NCBI GenBank assembly: GCA_022376465.1
Contig: JACDTU010000006.1
Coordinates: 62,001 to 126,000, forward strand
Reading direction: 5' to 3'
DNA from: Cubamyces lactineus
Lineage: Eukaryota > Basidiomycota > Agaricomycetes > Polyporales > Polyporaceae
DNA length: 64,000 nucleotides
Positions within the stretch are counted from its first letter, which is position 1, and every line of letters starts with the position of its first letter. Below, in pieces: positions 35,542 through 46,357 of the stretch. The notes beneath the pieces are model-generated. The model was not told the origin of the DNA, ran no database searches, and was given only the letters and a program-made list of their open reading frames with translations. Made by a program: the position numbers and the translations under genes.

Positions 35542-37178
35542 GCCTGTGATGACAGATACGACGCAATAAGTGGCAGGTATAGTGGGGCCTTGTGCGGGAC
35601 TCCACGAATGTCCCAGAGATCTTATAGTCGCGGGACAGCTAAATCAGTGCGTTGTAACCCTACCCAGGTATTGTTGCATAGACATCGAGCGTTCCTAGTT
35701 TCTGTGAAATGGTTATGATTGCGATACTACCACAGGAACCGGAGTTCCCCGTTGAACGCCATACCAATGTGCGGTAGCGAAAGTGACAGACGTATAACCA
35801 CTTCGACATCGGCGAAAGGCACCACCCGGATTGGTCACGGTGGTGATTGAGGTCTACGGCGGGAGCTTCAGTGCCCAGTGTTCTCCTGCATTTTGAGTCC
35901 CATTGTCGGTTCTGGGTATGACGACCATATTGTCCCTTCCATTGGTGTCGAGGTCGAGCGTTCGAAACGCAGGAATATCTGCGTTGTCTAAAATTGACCC
36001 TGTCACATCGTGGTCCAGGACGCATTATGAAATGGAGGGACGCACGTACTAGCTCGTACGTCTCGCCTCGGTGTTCCTGTGGCTGAATACATTATACAAG
36101 GGGAAGAGCAGAACTCGTTGACGCACATGCTCATAGTGCGCGTCAGTTATCGAGTTACGTATAGACCAATCCACAGACGAGTACGTCCGTCGAACCATCC
36201 AAGTCAATACACCATCCTATGATTAGGACGGGCGCAATGAGTACCAGATTGCGCCGGGTCGATGAGTAAATTCGCAACCAGGATCAAAGGCAGAACATTC
36301 CAGTTCAAATGTAAATCCGCTCAGCACTCAGCGCGCCATGGTGCCGCCGCTTGCCGCTCGCTTACCTGACAGCAGACACAGACATCTCGAGACTACGCGT
36401 AAGCAGCGTGGGTTATTGGCGACTAGCACGAGAAGGATGTGCCAACACATCTTGCCACTATTCCTACAAAGAGGTCCTGGAAAACGCACAAGAGGAATAA
36501 CTTGAGCTCCATCGTATGTGCGATGCCAGCTTGAGATTGAGCGTCCGGCCAGCCCTGCATCATCATGGTAGAGCCATAGAACGACCGTTCGGGACACGCC
36601 ACGCCGTGACGTGCCAAGTGCTTTCAGGAGGCTATAGACTGCATATGTAGTCAAGCATGTTGATACAGCCCCAAGTATGTTGTTGTCTACATGAAGAGGA
36701 GGAGGAGGAACTAAATCAAGAGGCGAGGAAAAAGTCGGGCTGCGGTCAATACCCACAAGCGCCCGTAGGTTTAAACTTTAAATAGGGCGTCTAGCGCTGT
36801 CGGATTTAACCAGGACTTGGGATTCCTTCTTCTCCTCCTCACCGCCGGATCCTAAGTCACGAACACATTTCTCTTCTAAGGTGTCATGGGTGTTTTCAGT
36901 CAATTGACCCATGAGTGCATGACTATTACGTTGCCAGTCCTAAGTTTCTTTGTCTCATCTCATGATATCGCTGATGTAATGCATCCTGCCAGTGTACTAC
37001 TACTCATGCATAATTTGGTGACTAGTCTAGACGACGCGGCCAAAAATGAATCTCTTCGGGCTAACCTGACACATTCTTCTCAGCTGTTCGTAGTCACCTT
37101 GATGAGTACACGTCCCATGAGGTTGCAATACAGCTTCGAGCCACTCACCGGACGGTCGGAGGACGACACCTGGGCTGT
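35542..37178. other. intergenic, possible decayed membrane-protein fragment
   Basis: About 1.6 kb. A minus frame at 36328-36756 has a hydrophobic-looking stretch (AVSTCLTTYAVYSLLKALG) that could come from a lost multi-pass protein, but frames shift and I do not call a gene. A GAGGAGGAACTAAAT motif at about 36695-36712 recurs at about 40118-40132, marking the left part of a duplicated unit. Confidence 0.4.
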
Positions 37179-38098
37179 TCATGGACCAGTGTAGCTCACC
37201 GTGACGGAGGAGCTGCCGGCTGATGCCGAAGTAATGACGGCCCCATTCGCCACTATATCGATTATATCCGCGCCTGCAGGACCGACGGTCCCACTCCCCG
37301 TTTCCGCCGAGGCATCAGTGAACGTCACAGTGCCGAAGTTCGCAAACGGAACGAGTCCGCCGTTGACGCTGTAATCCTCGACGATCCACTCCGCGTTCTC
37401 TTCACAGAGCGCGTACGGATAGCCTAGCTCTGCGACCACCTCCAAACCAGTTGACCAATTAGTGATGGACGCGGTGCCGCTCGTGGTGGACGTCGCGGTG
37501 ACGGTAGCTGTGATGGTGTCACCCGCGTTGATGACGAAGCCGTCGAAATCGTACGCTCCGTCCGGGAACCACTCCCACCAAGCTGTAACGCATGTCAATA
37601 TTCTGATCTACGCGAATGCTCAAGCGATGGCGTACCGTCATAAGAAACGACCCCGTTGTTGATTGTGAAGTCGACGCCGGTCTGCAGAATGGCGGTTTGG
37701 CAGGTATCGCCATCGATCCCGACCCATGCGGAGGCGGAATGTGATCCCGACGCGCCGGACGGCTCACGCGGAGTAGGCACAACGAAGGTGCCGGTAACGG
37801 ATTTGTACGTGTTCTGGAAGCAGGCGACCTCGTGAATATTACCACGCGCATCCTGAGTTTGCCAACTTACTGCTCCTGCGACGAGAATAGCGCCGGCCCA
37901 GTTGGTGCTATACTCGGTCTGCGTGATGTTTGTGCTGCTCACGACAGATGACGGGCGGGGCACAATCTGCACGGGGTGCGACGAGCGATCATCTGCAGCA
38001 CGGCGAGCGACGCGTTGAGCATGGCGTTCGCGCGAGGTGGGGATAGCAAAGGCTGCCGTAGCAGCGAGTGCTTGGAGGAGTAGAGCCGACAACAACAT
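37179..38098 (-). CDS. secreted glutamic peptidase, family G1, gene 3
   Basis: Four exons from ATG 38098. Signal peptide MLLSALLLQALAATAAFA, dibasic RRAAD site, mature start NWAGAIL. Catalytic Gln in GIDGDTCQTAILQTGVDF, catalytic Glu in NAEWIVEDYSVNG; ends VSYTGP. The stretch SITNWSTGLEVVAELG replaces the LINHSTGQQVSHSFS of the other subgroup and is shared with gene 4 and with the relic at 15.4 kb. TTTTATAC box at 38172-38179. Coding and both flanks are duplicated with gene 4 (about 3.3 kb unit). Confidence 0.93.
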
Positions 38099-40486
38099 CG
38101 CAGGATGAACTGGGAGGGACAGTTCGAGTGAGTTAAACTCGCTGTGGAGATAACACCGTCGCTACTGGAGCTTTTATACGTGCACCCCAGCATTGGCATC
38201 CCTCTGAAGCGCACCCTGTAATTGTAGAGGGCCCATCTGCGAAAGTCCAAACAAGCATCGCACACTGAGTATTTCGTCAACATTTTCGGAAATTGGGATA
38301 CATACTCTGCCGTCTGGCCCGAGCTATAGTCGTAAGTTCACTCTACTGCACGCCAAATGGGGCGCCGTACGAGCTTCTTGTGACCCATAGACTGACAGGA
38401 ATTGAAAAAAGCACGCGAAAGCGGCTGTCCGCCATTGTGCCTGCCATATGGTTCTGTGAACAATGACGCTATCAGACGTCCGCATCAGACGCACATCGAC
38501 AGGCAGAGACACTTACGACGATGGACTAGTCCTGACTTGGCGATCTGCGTTGGGCGGCGGGGGTGCAGGAGCTGTGAAAAACCAGCGGCCCCGTCTCATG
38601 TTCGTATACGTTGTACTAAACGCTGTCATGTAGAAAACAAGAACGTCTGTTGGCGTCCTTGTGAGCATCATGATCGCAGAAGCTCGAGTGCTCTCTTCCT
38701 CTGCGCATTTGTTGATGCGAGAACACTTCTGAGGCGCGATCGTCGGGCTCGTCAGCACGAGCCCCGCGTTTACTGAGGCGCCATACGTGCTGCCCATGCA
38801 TCTGTCCGCCTGTAAACAGCTTCGAAGTGCCTGTGCGGACGATTCATGCCCAGGCACAACTCGGTCGGTGACGTCGCCGGGCATATGATGCTTTCAGCGG
38901 GATGATCTGGACATGAGCGTCCGATGCTTCGCGCTTGAAAGCGGTCATCGCCGCTTGTCTAGGCAAGTCAGCTGGGGACCGCCAAAGCCCTATAACAGGC
39001 ACGCACATAGCTTCTTGGACCTAATATACTCACGTGAGGATAACGTAGATGCTATGAATGACGACTTCAACTTACCACATGTTAGACCTCGGTGCTACTG
39101 ACCCGTCGCAATTGAGCGGCATGTCAATCGGTCAGTTTGAAGAGGACAGGGCGAGTTAGGGAGCGATCTGGCGCCGATGTTGAAGGGGCAGTAATACGCT
39201 TTCTCACTGAGATGTTGGACGACCAGTGACCGCGCTTACTGGCTGGTCGAGATATAGATTGAACATTGCAGTTGAAGTTCGGGCTCAATGCGATGGCTAT
39301 TATCTCGGTTTGTAGACCAGGAGTGGTGGGTGCTCCTTCGAGTACTGCATATAGTCAGCCTTGTGCAGAGCCGCTAGGAGAGATAGAAGCAAGAGAGAAG
39401 CTACCTGCCTTGGAGTCTTGCTGGGAATGAACTTAGCTGTCAGGTGATCATCCGTAGGGTGGCAGTACACATACTTACAACATACGCAGTGCATATGACG
39501 AGCCCGAACCCTGTGTATATGGAGCCTGCATGGATCTCCAATTTCGATGAAAGTCAAGGATAATAGTAGATCAGTCCACTTATAGCCCCATCATACCACA
39601 CGATTACAAGCCGGGGCCAGAGCGTTCAGATATCCATTGTACCTATGAGCTGACCAAACGATCAAATGAAGCCACATCGTATGATGCAACCGTCAAGACT
39701 GAATATCGCGCTACCAGGACATCCCCGCGACCGGTCGCCCTCGGAGGATACTACTCTAGTATCTCGCGCTCACGTCCGTCGAAGCGCTTCCGATGCGGCC
39801 ACCCAGTGTCTGATCACGCACCTTGACACGAGGCAGGCACCAGGAAAAGAACGTGTGTCCCGCAGATTGGTGTGATTATGGACGTACCGTGCTCTAGTCT
39901 TGTCATTAGCCAACCGTCAGAGATCTGCATTCGCCACGAGTAACGGACGATGCACCTTCGAGTCGAGTTCCGTCCAGCGTGAAGGAGCGCATAATCAATA
40001 GATCAGAGATCAGCTGTACTCGCTATCCGTAGAAGACAAGTATGTGTAGTTCACGGTGCCAGCCTCCGAGGATCATGTTGCCGGGTTCAAGTTGGCCAGT
40101 TCGTGAGAGTGTGAGGAGGAGGAACTAAATTTGAGCGGCCTCTCTAATACTTCACATGATTGTAAGGTGAGCGCCAACCTTGCTTTAGACGCTGCTCGAC
40201 AGGAAACATACGCCACGCATCGAGGCATTCTTCCACAGGACCATGTAAGTCAACCCTCGCTGTTCTGACTTCGAAGGACATTACTGAATATAACACGAAT
40301 CAGGAAGACACCAACAATATCTTTCATGGGGCAGATGCCGTACGAGTTAACAGCTGCGATTAGATATTACTTCAACCGGCAGGCTGGAGCCTCTGACATC
40401 TACTTTCCTCCTCAAACCGCGGCTATCCGCGCCAAACTATCATCGCCAGCACCGCCCATACTTACGTTTTCCAAGGACTACGCTGC
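38099..40486. other. intergenic, first copy of a G1-upstream block
   Basis: About 2.4 kb. Positions about 38340-39100 are homologous (diverged) to 41620-42360 and 46440-47170. A minus-strand open frame of 124 codons (38513-38884) ends at a GTAAGT donor. The remaining part (39100-40486) has no gene I can name, except the GAGGAGGAACTAAAT motif near 40118 that matches the flank of gene 3. Confidence 0.5.
38340..39100. repeat. G1-upstream homologous block, copy a
   Basis: Shares short near-identical runs with copies b and c, for example CATATGGTTCTG, CAATG-CGCT-TCAGACGT, CCAGGCACA, GGTCATCGCCGC and CAGGCAC(A/G)CA, in the same order and spacing and lying upstream of peptidase gene 3. Confidence 0.7.
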
Positions 40487-41415
40487 CTAAGGACCGGTAT
40501 AGCTGACCGTGACAGAGGAGCTGCCTGCCGATGCCGAAGTAATAACGGCCCCATTCGCCACTATATCGAAGATCGTCGCGCCCGCAGGGCTGACGCTACC
40601 ACTCCCCGTTTCCGCTGAGGCATCGGTGAATGTCACAGTGCCGAAGTTCGCAAATGGAACTAGCCCGCCATTGACGCTGTAGTCCTCGACGATCCACTCC
40701 GCGTTCTCGCCGCAAAGCGCATACGGGTAGCCAAGCTCCGCGACCACTTCCAAGCCGGTTGACCAGTTGGTGATCGACGCGGTACCGCTCGTGGAGGATG
40801 TCGCGGTGACGGTCGCGGTGATGGTGTCGCCCGCGCGCACAACGAAGCCGTCGAAGCTGTGCATAGCGTCGGGATACCACTCCCACCAGGCTGCATATCC
40901 AAAGTGATCTTCAGCTGAAGTACGTTCGTTCCATAGCCAGTCGCATACGTACCACTGTAGCTGACCGATCCACCGTTGACGGTGTAATCGATGCCTGTTT
41001 GCAGGATAGCCGTCTGGCAGGTGTCGCCATCGATGCCGACCCAGATCGCGCCAGAGTGGGCGCCCGACCCGCCCGACGGCTCGCGCGGAGTGGGGACCAC
41101 GAATGTACCAGTAACAGACTTGTACGTGTTCTGCAAGACGGTAGCATAGTGAGTATTGCTGTCTGCATCCTGGAATTGCCTACTTACTGCCCCTGAGACG
41201 AGTACCGCGCCAGCCCAGTTAGTGCTGTATGAAATCTGCGCGGCGTCGGTGCCGTTCGCGATAGATGCTGGACGGGTTACGACTTGGTTGGGAATCGAGA
41301 TGGGGTCGCCCGCCGCGCGACGAGCGAGACGTTCGGCGTGGCGTTCGCGCGAAGTGGGGATCGAGAACGCTGCGGTAGCAACGAGTAGCTGGAGGAGTAG
41401 GCCAGAGAACAGCAT
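40487..41415 (-). CDS. secreted glutamic peptidase, family G1, gene 4
   Basis: Four exons from ATG 41415. Signal peptide MLFSGLLLQLLVATAAFS, dibasic RRAAG site, mature start NWAGAVLVSG. Catalytic Gln in GIDGDTCQTAILQTGIDY, catalytic Glu in NAEWIVEDYSVNG; ends VSYTGP with TAG at 40487. A SGAIWVGID variant replaces the usual SASAWVGID. Closest to gene 3; the starts of the two genes are 3317 bp apart and the ends 3308 bp. TTTTATAC box at 41485-41492, about 72 bp upstream. A 46-bp piece of its last exon recurs at 46314-46357 in the second duplicated unit. Confidence 0.93.
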
Positions 41416-41540
41416 CGTGGTGTTGATCTGGGAAGGCTCGAGTGAGTGTGACTCGCTGGAACGATGAAGATACACTACCACACCTTTTATACCGATCTCG
41501 AGCGGTGCGGCCTCATCGCAGCCATCGCGCGCGATGCAGG

Positions 41541-42590
41541 CGCGTCTGTAAAAATTAGGAATCACTATGTCTTGCGATATCTCCACCGCAGTGTTACTGC
41601 TGGATCCGTGACCCACCCGTAAGTTCGTCCAGCTGCACGCCGCAGAGGAAGCAAAGGGGACATATGAAAGCGGGTTTTCGCTACTGTGTCCGTCATCCGC
41701 GACATATGGTTCTGCCAACAATGGCGCTGTCAGACGTTCGGATCAGATGGATGTGGGCTGCCAGAGACTTACAAGAACAGCCTAGTCTTTGCTCGGTGCA
41801 GAACCAGGCATTGCAATTCATGGGCCCGTCAGTCCGTATGAGACCAGCGCGCCGTCTCGTGTTCGCATACATTCCACAGAACCCTACCAATGAGAAGGTG
41901 AGAAGCGTCTGTTCGCATGTGAGCGAGGGCCGCAGGAGCTCGAGTCATCCCCAGACCGCCCCCTCTACGCGCTCGCTGATGTGAGGACACTGCTGAATCG
42001 CGGCAACGACGATCTTGTCGGCATGAGCTCCGCTTTCGTTCCAGCGCCATTTGCGGCCCGTGGGTGCGCCTACCTGAACAATATACAGCTACCTGAACAA
42101 TATACAGACGCGTTTCGCCCAGGCACAGCTCTGACGGTGACTCCGCCTCGGGCTCGGATCCACTAGGTCCAGAGGCTCTGACGCTTCGCTCTTAAAGGAG
42201 GTCATCGCCGCAAGAAATGGCGCCTGAAAAGAGCCTCAGAGTCTGTTTAACAGGCACACAATCTTATTCCCGAACCTAGAATGCACGGATGAGCATTGCA
42301 CAAACGCTACTGAACGACCTCAATAGAGTATACTCACCACATGCCGATTCCGCTGCCGCCGGGCGTACCTAGAATGATTCAGTATCGCTCGCCGATCGGT
42401 ATACGAGCGGTAGCGATGAACGCTCTCTGTTTGATGCCGGTCTAGGTCAACCAAAAAAACATGTTGGTTATTGCTCTCTTCAATGACATAAATAATCTGC
42501 TCGGACGATCCCATCACTCGGAGTGCATCCCTCCTAGACGATAAGAACCAGTATCGAGGTTCATATTGTGCCCTGATCAACCTGTACCTC
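41541..42590. repeat. segmental duplication, unit 1 (copy b)
   Basis: Over about 850 bp this is nearly identical to 46358-47212, and after an empty site at about 42403-42406 it continues to match 47564-47765. Here the block is joined at about 42575 to the middle of a broken F-box gene. An open frame of 106 codons at 41664-41984 is preserved in both copies, but this may only reflect DNA identity. Confidence 0.9.
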
Positions 42591-43045
42591 GCACCACGAG
42601 AACTTCCGTGAGCATCGCCAACCTCTGGATATGATGCGACGCTCTCTCCTGGTAGCAGCCTTCGGGACGCTTGTCGGAGGCGTACTTGACACACATGAAA
42701 TGATCTCGGACGGATTCCGAGCCGTTGTTATGAATCGTGGGGAGATAACTTCTATAGCCTTCCTCGAGTACGACGGGCCTAGCAAGGAACGAGTTGACTA
42801 GCCTGACCCAACGCGCGGGCTCACTTTGAAGCGTCTCCACAGCGACATATACAGCCTTGAGCTGCGTCGTGCTATAGCTTGCATACCGCGGCGACCGAGT
42901 ACCAGCTTTCGTTGTACATGCCGTCGTGAATCTGCAGACAATAGAATACCTTGGCGAGCAATTCGACAGGGAGCTTGATAAAAGGCCGTGAGGCATTGAG
43001 TGCGCGACCCGAGCAGTCAATTCATTGATGGAAAGAGCAGTGAGG
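42575..43045 (-). pseudogene. truncated F-box gene, partner of 47827-49695
   Basis: Minus-strand remnant of the 5' third of the F-box gene at 47827. VRDHFMCVKYASDKRPEGCY, RLVNSFLARPVVLEEGY and MLTEVLVV match the intact gene (VRDRVMCVKYASDKR, RLVNLFLARPGVLEAGF, MLTEVLVV). Nearer the 5' end the frame is shifted, so the F-box itself reads out of frame. About 1.4 kb corresponding to the 3' two thirds of the gene are deleted, joining the fragment directly to downstream sequence at about 42575. Confidence 0.88.
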
Positions 43046-43887
43046 AACATTGCGAGCTATAGATAGGCGTATTACTTCGTCTGTTCAACAGCTGGAGGAG
43101 AATCGCATCGCACCTTGGTGACCAGAGACTCCCTACGGCTCCCTGCTGTCCTGACGGCTTGTATGCGCGGCCACGTTGACGAAGAGGTACTCCCATGATG
43201 CCGTCAGAGTCGTATGATCTCATCTGCAGTCGTTAGGGTCGATCGGTACGAGAGTCATACAGCGAGAACAAGATGTGCAGGATTGGTGGAGTGGACACTC
43301 GCGAATCTTATTTGTGATTTGAAGTCCGATTACTGGGATTGATGAAGTGTAACCAGTTAGCTGTAACGAACTTGGCACTCCGCAACGGCGCAACCATGTC
43401 TGCTCCCGCAACCACGCTTATTACCCACTTGTAACATTGAGCTTTGAACGAGGATCTACGATGCATTGGCGACGTCAGAGAACAGTTGAATACATGGCGC
43501 GTGGAAAAACAGCCGCCAGCGCCAGCCTGAGGATCACTCGAACCATAGCGAAAGCCTGTTCAACGCACGTACCGCCATTGAAGAGTCTGCCGTCGCCGCA
43601 CTTGTGGGCCTGAGCTCGAAACGAACAATAGATTGATCACCTAGCCTACAACGTAGCATCTACCGGATTCTATCAGGCCGACCGGGACGCCGCGTCACCT
43701 AGCGGTCGCGCATAGGCAGGCGGCTCTGGTCGAGGCAGTCCGAGAGATGCGGCGCAAATATCTATGGCCGGTGTGATGAGTACATGTCGTTACAGTGCAA
43801 AACGGACCCTACCTTCTCAGTCTCCCCTGAACAGATGAATCGATGCGCCCTATTGAGGAGAGGAAGACATATGCGCGACAGACGCCC
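43046..43887. other. intergenic, no gene recognised
   Basis: About 840 bp between the F-box relic and the intact F-box gene at 43888. No recognisable product. Confidence 0.4.
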
Positions 43888-45654
43888 CTACTTGGCCGCA
43901 GCCCGGGCGAAGTAAGACGCATCTCCACACCCGACCATCTTCACATACGGCTGGAACGCGTTCTTGTACCGTTCCAGTCTGCTCTGTTCCTTCACAGCCA
44001 ACGTTCCGTCGGGCTTCTTGAACGAGCCGCAGTCGAGTAAGATATCGATCTGAGAGAGGACGCGTCCGCGAGTGGCACGGTTCCGGAGGCAGTCCACAGC
44101 GCTCGCCATTACTCCCGCTTCATGTTTTGCGATAGGCGGGTGGAGGACCAGGACATTGAGATCCGGACACAAATCAGTGCCGTCATCGTCGGGGTCGCCA
44201 AGTACCTTGAACATAGGTACGAGAGGATGCGGGAAATCCGATTTGGCCGTGACGCTCATAGATACTGCGAGTCGCTTGAGGCGCGGAAAGGACTTCATCG
44301 TGCGTGCCCAGCACTCTTCGCGAAATGCTTCATGGAGTTCTCCCACAGCAGCAATCGTGAGGTCGGTAAGTGGAGCTTCGTGGAAGAGCTTTGTGATTTC
44401 TGTGAGGAAGTCCGGGAGATACTCGCCCTGGCGAGCATCTGGGATGTCGGCAGTAATGTTGAGGGTACTTCCGCCCTCCTCAGAGCAACGCGCTGTGATG
44501 CGATAGAGGAGGGCGTCAGCGTCCACGTCAACGCGGACCGTGTCCACAGAGCGCAAGATGGTTCTACATGGCCCCTGTTCAGGAAACGCAGTATAGATCG
44601 GTGTGTCCCAAGCGCGGTTCGATGGAAAGGGGTCTCTGCCAGCAATCATTGTAACGGACAGGTTGATGCGTTCAGGAAGCACCATGGCCTCGAGCATACG
44701 TGCGATCCAGGGCGCGATGTCTTCGATGTCAAGTCTGCGCAAGGTGGCTGGTAGTGCAGTGGGCGTTAACGGAGGGATAGGTTGCGGAGCCTTCCCTTTG
44801 ATAGCGGGAGGGAGGTGATCGTCCTTGGGGCGGAATATGCGGAGTTTGAGCACTTCGAGGGCCTGGCATCCTGAGACGAACGCCAAGAAAGCGCTCATAG
44901 ACGTAGGCATGCGGACACAGTCCGACAAGTATAGTTCACGGAGAGTGGGGATTGGGACGAGGTTGGACGTGAAGGCGACAGTTACGAGAGAGAGGGACCT
45001 CAGGCGAGGATGCATCGCCGGGTTAAAAGGCAACTTGAGGTTCGCAGAGTACCGTTCTTCGAAGGCACACGCATTGACCTTCACCTCTGCCTCGTACTCT
45101 TCGTAATCTTCTCCGCTCATGCTAGAATCTTGCATCTTCATGTCGCGAATTTCGAGAACCTCTGTAAGAGTAGAAAACCTCTCGAAATGGCGAAGAGCAT
45201 GCGGCAAGAAACAACAATCCGAGGATTGATCAAAGTTGTTGCTAGCCCCAATGACTCGACCTCGGATGTGCTCGAGGGAGTCATTTTTGAACTTCGAGAG
45301 ACAGTTGGATAGAGCTGTTGTTCGCAGTCCAGGCCGGGAGACAAACACATTGCAGATCGTGGCGAGACCTCGGAAGTCAATATGTCGCCAGAGTGTCGTG
45401 ATATCATGAGCTAGCTCATGCCAATGCTTGCATACTGCCGCAACGGTATACCAGCGAGGGCTAAAGAACCCGTGGTGAACTTGTAGTAGTTGGAATATCA
45501 TGGTAAGAATTTCGACAGGGAGTTTGTTGATGGGCCGCGTAGCATTGTACGCGCGTCTGAGCGACACAAGTTCACGACCCAATTTAGCCTGTTGCTCCAT
45601 GAGCTCGTTGCAGCGAGCAGCCAGGTCGTCAAACGAAAGCTGGATGTAAGCCAT
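43888..45654 (-). CDS. F-box protein with LRR-like C-terminus
   Basis: Intronless frame of 588 codons from ATG 45654. After a coiled start (AARCNELMEQQAKLGREL) the F-box reads INKLPVEILTMIFQLLQ with WYTVAAVCKHWHELAHDI and LWRHI at about residues 43-92. The remainder shows irregular leucine-rich units (LRSLSLVTVAFTSN, LRELYLSDCVRM, LEVLKLRIFRPKDDHLP). Such proteins recruit substrates to SCF ubiquitin ligases through Skp1; basidiomycetes carry hundreds of copies. It is a paralogue of the gene at 47827, sharing RPKDDHLP and IEDIAPW(I/T)AR(M/I)LE. Substrate unknown. Confidence 0.9.
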   Translation of the reverse strand: MAYIQLSFDDLAARCNELMEQQAKLGRELVSLRRAYNATRPINKLPVEILTMIFQLLQVHHGFFSPRWYTVAAVCKHWHELAHDITTLWRHIDFRGLATICNVFVSRPGLRTTALSNCLSKFKNDSLEHIRGRVIGASNNFDQSSDCCFLPHALRHFERFSTLTEVLEIRDMKMQDSSMSGEDYEEYEAEVKVNACAFEERYSANLKLPFNPAMHPRLRSLSLVTVAFTSNLVPIPTLRELYLSDCVRMPTSMSAFLAFVSGCQALEVLKLRIFRPKDDHLPPAIKGKAPQPIPPLTPTALPATLRRLDIEDIAPWIARMLEAMVLPERINLSVTMIAGRDPFPSNRAWDTPIYTAFPEQGPCRTILRSVDTVRVDVDADALLYRITARCSEEGGSTLNITADIPDARQGEYLPDFLTEITKLFHEAPLTDLTIAAVGELHEAFREECWARTMKSFPRLKRLAVSMSVTAKSDFPHPLVPMFKVLGDPDDDGTDLCPDLNVLVLHPPIAKHEAGVMASAVDCLRNRATRGRVLSQIDILLDCGSFKKPDGTLAVKEQSRLERYKNAFQPYVKMVGCGDASYFARAAAK

Positions 45655-46313
45655 GCTTGAGTTGCTCCACAGATCTGACAGTAACCGTTAGATGAAGATT
45701 AGGGCAGCCACCTGGAGAACCCGCATCGCACCTTCAAGACCGTAGGCCTTCTGCACTTCAAGTCGAAGGACTTGGCCGCACGGCAACAAGAAGGCAAGGC
45801 CCGAGCCAAGGCAAATACAAAAGCGACCAGACAGTAAAGACGTACGTGGCGCAGTGGTTGAAGGAGGAGGGACGCAGCACTTTTGAACTTGGACGCATTC
45901 GGATTGTGGCTAAGTTGTGGCCAGTCGATGGGTGATTACAAAATACATATCACGTCATGGCCCTCTAAGCGCTTGCCCCTTACCGCGCGTCCTGCTCCAG
46001 CCTGCTCCTTATGCAGCGGACCAAGCTTCAAGCCGTTCTGTCGGTCTCGGGTAATGCGCATGTATGGGTGTGTGACCGCCTGGGCTTACAAGGCCAGAAC
46101 AGCGAGGAGGAGGAGGAGGAGGTATATACGAACAGACAGGAGCCTACTGCCCTCAATGGTCACGTGTCTCGCTAAGATAGATCATGTACTACTAGTACTA
46201 CGCGCGCGACCGTCCGGTCCCGCACAACCTGAAGGAAGTGAAGGTAGTACGAACGGTTCAGGAAAAGTTCCGCGGTAGCAGCGCAGTGAGATTCATTGCG
46301 GGTATTACTGGTG
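45655..46313. other. intergenic with a (GAG)n microsatellite
   Basis: About 660 bp upstream of the F-box gene at 43888; a run of GAG/GGA triplets at 46104-46122 and a TATATA stretch just after it. No gene recognised. Confidence 0.45.
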
Positions 46314-46357
46314 TTGACCAGTTGGTGATCGACGCAGTACCGCTCGTGGAGGATGTC
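46314..46357 (-). pseudogene. sliver of a G1 peptidase last exon
   Basis: GTTGACCAGTTGGTGATCGA through GTGGAGGATGTCG equals the last exon of peptidase gene 4 (about 40760-40803) with one mismatch. It is fused directly to sequence that lies about 125 bp upstream of that gene's start, so some 740 bp of gene and promoter are deleted. Confidence 0.88.

Noticed and set aside
36328..36756. Minus frame with hydrophobic segment, possible multi-pass membrane protein
   Set aside because: Only one hydrophobic stretch, overlapping alternative frames and no splice model; left as intergenic.
41664..41984. 106-codon plus frame conserved at 46482-46802
   Set aside because: The two blocks are nearly identical DNA, so the frame is kept passively; the diverged third copy does not preserve it.
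46104..46122. GAG triplet run as a possible coding or regulatory repeat
   Set aside because: A simple microsatellite of six or seven units without further structure.
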